The notes beneath the pieces were generated by a model. The model did no database searches. It saw only the letters and a list, made by a program, of their open reading frames with translations, and was not told the DNA's origin. 10,335 nucleotides of DNA. Source: JAGOTT01 sp964450795 (GTDB lineage Bacteria > Patescibacteriota > Minisyncoccia > Moranbacterales > UBA1568). The DNA lies in NCBI GenBank assembly GCA_964450795.1, contig CAYVDI010000033.1, forward strand, positions 1 to 10,335, given 5' to 3'. The translations under genes were made by a program, and so were the position numbers. Shown here piece after piece: positions 6,211 through 10,335 of the stretch (positions are counted from its first letter, which is position 1; every line of letters begins with the position of its first letter).

Positions 6211-6479
6211 TCTCAAAGAACCGTTCAGCTGCAGGCAATCCGAGACATCAGGGACATCTCGGGAAGGAGCAGTGTCGAGGAGAGGGAGAGCCGAAACCCC
6301 CCAACCCAGTCTGGACGTCCGCACTTCCTTCCGGAAGAGCGAACCCTCCTATCACTTTCGGAAGAAAGTGCGGAATATAAGCTCCCATTTTTGAGGATAA
6401 AAGATAGGAATCCCCAATTTGCCTGCAGGTGAACGATCCTTGCGGCTTCCGTAAAAAACAGCGCCTTTCTTCAGGCGAC
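6180..6479 (-). ncRNA. Candidate structured noncoding RNA (~300 nt), family not recognised
   Basis: The 445 bases between the SET and ruvB starts have no supported ORF. On the minus strand they hold a promoter (6485-6513) and a terminator (6174-6210), and between them a nested fold. A long closing helix pairs 6441-6419 with 6238-6216: 23 positions, one C-C mismatch, two G-U. Inside are a helix 6409-6404/6352-6347 around a hairpin 6370-6364/6359-6353, a hairpin 6344-6317 with a GGAA loop, and a hairpin 6262-6254/6248-6240. A 5' hairpin 6477-6473/6466-6462 is followed by six U. In every helix with an imperfect pair, the defect is G-U on the minus strand and A-C on the plus strand, apart from the C-C. 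I see no RNase P, tmRNA, SRP or 6S hallmark. It could instead be a long leader of the SET gene. Ends are approximate. Confidence 0.6.
6356..6371 (+). repeat. 16-bp direct repeat, copy 2
   Basis: Exact second copy of the sequence at 1288-1303. Here it extends into a perfect 7-bp hairpin (6353-6359 with 6364-6370, GGAA between on the plus strand), which is one arm of the candidate RNA. Confidence 0.6.
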
Positions 6480-6484
6480 CCCGT

Positions 6485-6513
6485 ATCGTAGCATAACTTT
6501 GTATTCCTGTCAA
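6485..6513 (-). promoter_or_regulatory. Strong promoter for the minus-strand RNA
   Basis: Minus-strand TTGACA (6513-6508, perfect), 17-bp spacer, TACGAT (6490-6485). The predicted start is near 6479, just before the 5' hairpin of the candidate RNA. No minus-strand protein gene lies within 300 bases downstream. It overlaps the divergent ruvB promoter. Confidence 0.6.
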
Positions 6514-6526
6514 GAAGTGGTAAAAT
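6499..6526 (+). promoter_or_regulatory. ruvB promoter, extended -10
   Basis: TTGTAT (6499-6504), 16-bp spacer, TAAAAT (6521-6526) preceded by TGG (6518-6520). The predicted start near 6533 gives a leader of about 42 nt. Its -35 lies within the divergent RNA promoter, so occupancy of the two is probably mutually exclusive. Confidence 0.6.
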
Positions 6527-6574
6527 ACCGTCATACGGATCATTATTTTTCCTTGAATAAAGCCGAAAATCGCT

Positions 6575-7588
6575 ATGATGACCTCTCCGGAAAAAACCGA
6601 GGAAGACGACTCGACGCTCGATACGACGCTCCGCCCGCAGCATTTTTCGGAGTATGTCGGACAGGAAAAGATCAAGCGGAATCTCGGCATTTTCATCGAG
6701 GCGGCGAAACGGCGCGGCGAAAGCGTCGACCACGTCCTCCTCTACGGTCCGGCGGGCCTCGGCAAGACGACGCTCGCGCACATCATCGCGAAGGAGATGG
6801 GCGTCAACATCCGCATCACGTCCGGTCCCGCGATCGAACGCGTCGGCGACCTCGGCTCCATCCTCACGAACCTCGAACCGGGCGACGTCCTCTTCATCGA
6901 CGAGATCCACCGGCTCAACAAGGTCATCGAGGAGGTGCTCTATCCGGCGATGGAAGACTACAAGCTCGACATCATCATCGGCAAAGGTCCGTCCGCGCGC
7001 ACCATCCAGCTCGACCTGCCGCGGTTCACGCTCATCGGGGCGACGACCCGGCTCGGCTCCATCTCCAATCCCCTCCGCAACCGCTTCGGCTCGACGCACC
7101 GGCTCGAATTCTACGGCGAGGACGAGATGAAATCCATCATCTCCCGCTCCGCCCGGATCCTTGGCATCGGCATCGACGAAGAGGGTTCCGGATCAGTCGC
7201 GAGAGCCAGCCGAGCGACCCCGCGCGTCGCCAACCGGCTCCTGAAACGCGTCCGCGATTTCGCCGAGATACACGGACACAAGGAAATTTCCCCATCCATC
7301 GCGCGCGAGGCGCTCACGCTCTTCGAGGTGGATGAGATCGGTCTCGAACCGACCGACCGGAACATCCTCTCCGCCATCGCGAAAAAATTCAAAGGCGGTC
7401 CGGTCGGCGTCCAGACGCTCGCCGCCGTCACCGGAGAGGAGATCGAGACCATCGAGGACGTCTACGAACCCTATCTCATCCAGCTCGGCTTCCTCGCCCG
7501 TACCCCGCGCGGCCGCGTCGTCACCCCCGAAGGGTACCGCCATATCGGCGTGGAGATGCCCGACGGCCACCAGGACAAACTCCTGTGA
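6575..7588 (+). CDS. ruvB: RuvB Holliday junction branch-migration helicase
   Basis: RuvB is the AAA+ ring motor that, with RuvA, moves Holliday junctions during recombinational repair. The protein is 337 aa, the normal length. It shows LRPQHFSEYVGQ (19-30), Walker A GPAGLGKT (58-65), Walker B FIDEIH (107-112, D109/E110), sensor 1 GATTR (155-159), the arginine-finger region LRNRFG (167-172, R170), sensor 2 TPRVANR (215-221) and the C-terminal winged helix ending near RTPRGRVVTPEGYRH. All catalytic residues are present. The ATG at 6575 is followed by a second Met codon and has no Shine-Dalgarno. ruvA is absent from the window; ruvC lies 1.7 kb downstream on the same strand after three intervening genes. 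Confidence 0.98.
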   Translation: MMTSPEKTEEDDSTLDTTLRPQHFSEYVGQEKIKRNLGIFIEAAKRRGESVDHVLLYGPAGLGKTTLAHIIAKEMGVNIRITSGPAIERVGDLGSILTNLEPGDVLFIDEIHRLNKVIEEVLYPAMEDYKLDIIIGKGPSARTIQLDLPRFTLIGATTRLGSISNPLRNRFGSTHRLEFYGEDEMKSIISRSARILGIGIDEEGSGSVARASRATPRVANRLLKRVRDFAEIHGHKEISPSIAREALTLFEVDEIGLEPTDRNILSAIAKKFKGGPVGVQTLAAVTGEEIETIEDVYEPYLIQLGFLARTPRGRVVTPEGYRHIGVEMPDGHQDKLL

Positions 7589-7594
7589 CGGATG

Positions 7595-7603
7595 TGGTAG
7601 AAT
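7595..7603 (+). promoter_or_regulatory. Possible extended -10 promoter after ruvB
   Basis: TGG (7595-7597) followed by TAGAAT (7598-7603), five of six matches to the -10 consensus, without a recognisable -35. It would start transcription near 7610, before the small membrane protein at 7626. That gene could equally be read through from ruvB, since no terminator is seen between. Confidence 0.35.
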
Positions 7604-7625
7604 GGAAACAGAAAAAGAAAAACAC

Positions 7626-7865
7626 ATGCAATCCATCTTTTCTCTCCTCTATCTTCTCTTCATCCTCGGCGTGTCGGTCACGACGTTGTTCATCGTGTAC
7701 CACATCACCAAGTATTCCCTCTCGAAACAGCATGCTTTTCTCGGAACCACGGTATTCATGATCGGGACCGTCGTTTTGCTGTGGATCAACTCCATGATCT
7801 TCCTCCGGATCGACTGGAGCGCAGTCACCTTTGAGCCGCAGATGACGCAGAAAAACCTATGGTAA
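7626..7865 (+). CDS. Small membrane protein, two predicted helices
   Basis: A 79-aa protein with two hydrophobic segments (about 6-27 and 38-60) joined by a short basic loop (KYSLSKQHA), and a polar C-terminal tail. I do not recognise a family. ATG 7626 is preceded only by an A-rich purine stretch; an in-frame ATG at 7602 would begin inside the possible -10 box. Its last codons overlap the start of the PH-domain gene (ATGGTAA shared), which suggests translational coupling and a joint membrane role. Codon use matches its neighbours. Confidence 0.75.
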   Translation: MQSIFSLLYLLFILGVSVTTLFIVYHITKYSLSKQHAFLGTTVFMIGTVVLLWINSMIFLRIDWSAVTFEPQMTQKNLW

Positions 7866-8482
7866 CCATGGAATGCATCCACAAGTTCGCGGGTGCCCGC
7901 GACGGCGAAACGATCGTCCGCGTCCTTCATCGACACTGGTTCGATATCGCTTCACATCTCTTTCTTTCCGTACTGCTCACCATCGGTCTTTTCTTCGGTT
8001 TCTTTCTCTTTCCGGCGATATTCCCTGCCGCATTCACGGGTGCGAACGGACTCATCGCGCTCTTCATCGAAAGCACGTTCCTCCTTTTCCTTTGGCTGTA
8101 CATCTTCCTTGTCTGGATCGATGTCTGGTTCGACGTCTGGGTGATAACGAATGAACGCATCGTGAATATCGAACAGAAAGGACTATTCGTCCGCCACGTG
8201 AGCGAAGTCCCGTTCTCGAAGGTGCAGGACGTGACCAGCGAGACGAACGGGATCATCCAAAGCGTGCTCAACTACGGCGAAGTCTACGTTCAGAGCGCGA
8301 GCGAAATCCCCCGCTTCCTCTTCCGATCCGTCCCGGACCCGGTCGCGGTGAAGGATCTCGTCATGCGGCTTTCACAGGGAGCGAAGGAAGACGACCTCGA
8401 GGATGCCGTCGAGATCCTCGGGGATATGCGTCGCGAAGGGAAGACCGGAAACAACCACCGGGGTACGCCGGGTTTTCGGTAG
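7859..8482 (+). CDS. Membrane-anchored bacterial PH-domain protein (YdbS-like)
   Basis: A 207-aa protein with an N-terminal cytoplasmic stretch, two transmembrane helices (about 32-53 and 65-90) and a bacterial PH domain (about 92-170). The PH pattern is clear: WVITNERIVNIEQKGLF, then EVPFSKVQDV, NYGEVYVQSAS and a closing helix after PDPVAV. Such bPH2 domains are membrane-associated, with roles mostly undefined. A charged C-terminal tail (about 172-207) follows. ATG 7859 overlaps the upstream stop codon; ATG 7868 is an alternative only three codons later. No Shine-Dalgarno is visible, consistent with coupling to the upstream small membrane protein. The domain call is confident; the biological role is unknown. 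Confidence 0.88.
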   Translation: MVTMECIHKFAGARDGETIVRVLHRHWFDIASHLFLSVLLTIGLFFGFFLFPAIFPAAFTGANGLIALFIESTFLLFLWLYIFLVWIDVWFDVWVITNERIVNIEQKGLFVRHVSEVPFSKVQDVTSETNGIIQSVLNYGEVYVQSASEIPRFLFRSVPDPVAVKDLVMRLSQGAKEDDLEDAVEILGDMRREGKTGNNHRGTPGFR

Positions 8483-8493
8483 GATCGGGATTC

Positions 8494-8522
8494 TTGATAA
8501 AAGGCGCTCCATCGGTTAGGAT
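8494..8522 (+). promoter_or_regulatory. Possible yebC-ruvC promoter inside a terminator
   Basis: TTGATA (8494-8499), 17-bp spacer, TAGGAT (8517-8522). The -10 falls in the loop and 3' arm of the terminator hairpin 8500-8534. The predicted start near 8529 gives a leader of about 33 nt to the yebC ATG. Confidence 0.45.
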
Positions 8523-8540
8523 GGAAGCGCTTTTCTTTTT
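8500..8540 (+). terminator. Intrinsic terminator after the PH-domain gene
   Basis: 8504-8513 pairs with 8520-8524 plus 8526-8530 (10 bp, one bulged A) around a GGTTAG loop. An A-run on the left and TTTTCTTTTT on the right can extend the stem. Confidence 0.8.
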
Positions 8541-8561
8541 ATTCCGTAACCAGAAACCGTT

Positions 8562-9278
8562 ATGTCCGGACACTCCCACTGGGCCACTACCCACCGCCAG
8601 AAAGGCCTCAATGACGCGAAACGCGCCGCCGTCTTCACCAAGGTCGGCAGACTCATCTCGATTGCCGCGAAACACGGCGGCAACCCCGACATGAACTTCA
8701 AACTCCGCCTCGCGGTCGACACGGCCCGGTCGGTCAACATGCCCAAGGATCGCATCGAACGAGCCATCAAGGTCGGAACCGGCGAGTCCAAAGAAGGAGC
8801 CGAAATCGAGGAGCTCCTCTATGAGGCCTACGGACCCGGACAGGTCGCACTCTTGATCGGTGTCGCCACCGACAACCGGAACCGAAGTGTCGGCGAAGTG
8901 CGCACGCTCCTCACGAAGAACGGCGGGAAAATGGTCGCGGAAGGCGCTGTCGCCTACATGTTCCAATCCGTAGGTGAGATAACGGCACCGCTCAGCGGGA
9001 AAAGTTCCGATGAAGCCGAACTTTCGGCCATCGAAGCCGGAGCCGACGACATCACGATCGAGGATGAAATGATCACCGTCTATACGAAACCGGAGGAACT
9101 CCAATCCGTGAAGGAATCGCTCGAGACCGCTGGGTTCACGATCGAATCCGCGGCACTTTCCTATCGCCCGACACAGACCACGGAGCTCTCCGACGAGGAC
9201 AAGGAGAAATACGAACGTCTCTACGAACTCCTCGACGACCACCAAGACGTTCAGACCGTCTGGGACAATCTTCAGTAA
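8562..9278 (+). CDS. yebC: YebC/TACO1-family protein
   Basis: A 238-aa full-length member of the YebC/PmpR/TACO1 family, starting with the diagnostic MSGHSHWATTHRQKG and DAKRAAVFTKV. NMPKDRIERAI (59-69), EEL-YEAYGPG (83-92), DNRNRSVGEVR and NGGKM follow in the usual order. The family was long annotated as transcriptional regulators; more recent work links it to relief of ribosome stalling at proline-rich stretches. The QKG-LNDAK region differs from the common HRKAAQDAKR by a few residues. ruvC starts 2 nt after its stop, so the two form an operon. No Shine-Dalgarno precedes the ATG. Confidence 0.97.
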   Translation: MSGHSHWATTHRQKGLNDAKRAAVFTKVGRLISIAAKHGGNPDMNFKLRLAVDTARSVNMPKDRIERAIKVGTGESKEGAEIEELLYEAYGPGQVALLIGVATDNRNRSVGEVRTLLTKNGGKMVAEGAVAYMFQSVGEITAPLSGKSSDEAELSAIEAGADDITIEDEMITVYTKPEELQSVKESLETAGFTIESAALSYRPTQTTELSDEDKEKYERLYELLDDHQDVQTVWDNLQ

Positions 9279-9280
9279 CT

Positions 9281-9769
9281 ATGCGCATCATCGGCATCGA
9301 TCCGGGAACGGCGACCATCGGCTGGGGCGTCGTCGAGGATACCGGCGGAAAACCTGTTTCCGTCGCATACGGTCACATCCAAACCCCGAAAACCGACTCC
9401 CCGGAAGATCGGCTCTTCCAGCTTTCCGAGGAATTGCAGGCGATTCTTCATGCCTACCAGCCGGAAGAGGCTTCGGTGGAGGAACTTTTCTTTTCTACGA
9501 ACGTGAAAACGGCCATTTCCGTCGCGGAGGCGCGCGGCGTCATACTCTTGACATTGAGACGATTCGGTGTTATTATAGCCGGTTATAATCCGTTACAAGT
9601 CAAGCAGGCGCTCACCGGCTACGGGAAGGCCGACAAGCAACAGATGCAGCAGATGGTGAAGAACCTCCTTCATCTCGAAAGCATCCCGAAGCCGGACGAC
9701 ACCGCCGACGCCCTCGCGATCGCCCTCTGCCACGCATCATCACGAAAAATGAACCATCTCCGGTCTTGA
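9281..9769 (+). CDS. ruvC: RuvC Holliday junction resolvase
   Basis: RuvC is the dimeric metal-dependent endonuclease that cuts Holliday junctions brought by RuvAB. This 162-aa protein is of normal length and keeps the catalytic acidic set: D7 in GIDPGTATIGWG, E67 in VEELFF, and D140/D143 in KPDDTADALAIALCH. FFSTNVKTAISVAEARG and the K-Q-A-L-T-G-Y-G-K-A-D-K-Q-Q-M segment match the family. It follows yebC with a 2-nt gap. Codons between about 9548 and 9600 are unusual for this window (TTG, AGA, CGA, ATT, ATA, TTA rather than CTC, CGC, ATC), matching an embedded promoter-like sequence. It has no recognisable Shine-Dalgarno. Confidence 0.98.
   Translation: MRIIGIDPGTATIGWGVVEDTGGKPVSVAYGHIQTPKTDSPEDRLFQLSEELQAILHAYQPEEASVEELFFSTNVKTAISVAEARGVILLTLRRFGVIIAGYNPLQVKQALTGYGKADKQQMQQMVKNLLHLESIPKPDDTADALAIALCHASSRKMNHLRS
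9548..9576 (+). promoter_or_regulatory. Near-consensus promoter inside ruvC
   Basis: Perfect TTGACA (9548-9553), 17-bp spacer, TATTAT (9571-9576, five of six) with a TGT extended -10 (9568-9570). A TATAAT hexamer also lies nearby at 9584-9589. It has the same layout as the promoter at 1309-1337. It could drive the gene at 9845, though a terminator lies between. Confidence 0.5.
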
Positions 9770-9795
9770 CTTTTCGCGAATAACCTTGCGGAATG

Positions 9796-9837
9796 ATCCC
9801 CTCGGAGAGATAATGCTTCCGGAGGGATTTTTTATTT
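9796..9837 (+). terminator. Intrinsic terminator after ruvC
   Basis: 9796-9806 pairs with 9818-9828 (11 positions, one C-A mismatch and one G-U) around an 11-base loop, followed by TTTTTT (9828-9833) and ATTT. It separates yebC-ruvC from the membrane gene that starts only 7 nt beyond it. Confidence 0.7.
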
Positions 9838-9844
9838 GAACACT

Positions 9845-10335
9845 ATGGGATACCACTCATTCATACAGTTCGCAGCCGATTCCGGCGTTCCGCTCCAGAC
9901 GGCGGCGCTTCTTCTCATGCTTCCGGTCGTCGCGACGCTCGTCGCATTCTTCCGGCAGGTGGTCGGCATCAAGGCGTTCGGCATCTATACGCCGTCCATC
10001 GTCACTTTCGCGTTCCTTGCCTTCGACCCGAAGGGGCTCAAGTACGGTATCGCCATCTTCGTCGCCATCATCCTCATCGGCATGCTCTCGCGGTACGCGC
10101 TCCGGCGGTTCCGCCTCCTCTACCTGCCGCGCGTGGCGATCACCCTCTCGCTCATCTCGTTCTCGATGTTCGCCATCCTCATCTTCGGCGGATACTTCCA
10201 GCGGACAGGGCTCGCGGCCGTTTCCATATTCCCGCTCCTCATCATGATCACGCTTTCCGAGAAGTTCGTCGCCGTGCAGATCGAAAAGGGAACGCGTATC
10301 GCGATCATCCTCGCGCTCGAGACGCTCGCCATCTC
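9845..10335 (+). CDS. Membrane protein of the 7TM/inactive-transglutaminase type, N-terminal part
   Basis: The frame opens at ATG 9845 and runs without a stop to the window end (163 codons), so the gene is partial. The sequence shows V-G-I-K-A-F-G-I-Y-T-P (41-51), GLKYG, RRFRLLYLPRVAI and SEKFVA, with at least five hydrophobic helices (about 19-36, 44-60, 66-82, 97-117 and 124-139) and a sixth starting near 152. This pattern matches the seven-helix domain usually joined to, or encoded beside, an inactive transglutaminase domain and often found near ATP-grasp ligase genes. Whether the transglutaminase part is present lies beyond the window. No Shine-Dalgarno precedes the ATG. The family call comes from memory of the motif order; function is not established. 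Confidence 0.75.
   Translation, partial: MGYHSFIQFAADSGVPLQTAALLLMLPVVATLVAFFRQVVGIKAFGIYTPSIVTFAFLAFDPKGLKYGIAIFVAIILIGMLSRYALRRFRLLYLPRVAITLSLISFSMFAILIFGGYFQRTGLAAVSIFPLLIMITLSEKFVAVQIEKGTRIAIILALETLAI

Noticed and set aside
6317..6344. SRP RNA domain IV, suggested by CCGGAAGGAAG in the minus-strand hairpin
   Set aside because: The conserved AGCAG side and matching internal loop of SRP helix 8 are missing; only the GGAA-capped stem is similar.
6155..6394. Plus-strand 79-codon ORF in the SET-ruvB gap
   Set aside because: There is no Shine-Dalgarno, the composition is not protein-like, no family resemblance is seen, and the bases are better explained by paired RNA arms.
6216..6441. Mobile element with terminal inverted repeats
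   Set aside because: No transposase, no flanking target duplication seen, and imperfect pairs are all of the G-U type on one strand (apart from one C-C), with promoter and terminator fitting an RNA. Not fully excluded.
6248..7099. Minus-strand open frame (283 codons) across the RNA region and the 5' half of ruvB
   Set aside because: It is antisense to a firm RuvB, and the translated part is rich in charged residues from reversed codons.
9766..9794. Possible promoter TTGACT at the end of ruvC
   Set aside because: The matching -10 position reads CGGAAT, only three of six, so the support is too weak.
1..10335. CRISPR array, tRNA, rRNA or insertion sequence
   Set aside because: No regularly spaced repeats, cloverleaf with CCA-type end, rRNA-like stretch or transposase was seen on either strand.

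Overview
The window looks like chromosome from a Patescibacteria/CPR-type bacterium. GC content is moderately high, with strong preference for codons ending in C. Genes are tightly packed and most start codons lack a Shine-Dalgarno sequence. The content is typical of reduced genomes: housekeeping genes (tsaE, ruvB, yebC, ruvC), a type IV pilus motor, a small SET-domain protein and poorly characterised membrane proteins. UGA is a normal stop here (for example the DHH-like, pilus ATPase and SET genes), which argues against the UGA=Gly lineages. The lineage assignment is inference; no rRNA is present.

Layout. 1-200: gene-poor; a strong leftward promoter and an intrinsic terminator bracket about 96 nt without a convincing ORF, so a candidate small RNA or leader. 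202-639 (-): tsaE. 640-776: divergent promoter region. 777-1256 (+): unrecognised 159-aa protein with its own promoter and terminator. 1401-2549 (+): DHH/DHHA1-type phosphoesterase whose signature catalytic residues are replaced, preceded by a leader with two competing hairpins. 2644-5658 (+): a 1004-aa PilB/GspE-family ATPase made of two complete tandem motor modules, the second lacking the second His-box histidine. 5722-6129 (-): compact SET-domain methyltransferase, convergent with the pilus ATPase across a bidirectional terminator. 6130-6574: a 445-base stretch without a supported ORF. On the minus strand it holds a near-consensus promoter, an interrupted 23-position closing helix, internal hairpins and a terminator. 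I read this as a structured noncoding RNA of about 300 nt of a type I do not recognise. 6575-7588 (+): ruvB, then a two-helix membrane protein and a membrane-anchored bacterial PH-domain protein whose ORFs overlap. 8562-9769 (+): yebC-ruvC, with a promoter-like sequence embedded in ruvC. 9845-end (+): start of a membrane protein of the type usually joined to an inactive transglutaminase domain.

How the parts relate. RuvB and RuvC act together in Holliday-junction branch migration and resolution; ruvA is not in the window. yebC next to ruvC is a common bacterial arrangement. The strongest candidates for something new are the minus-strand RNA at about 6180-6479, the tandem pilus motor, the motif-poor DHH protein with its two-state leader, and the small RNA/attenuator at the left edge. 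Promoter and terminator signals repeatedly overlap in the short gaps.
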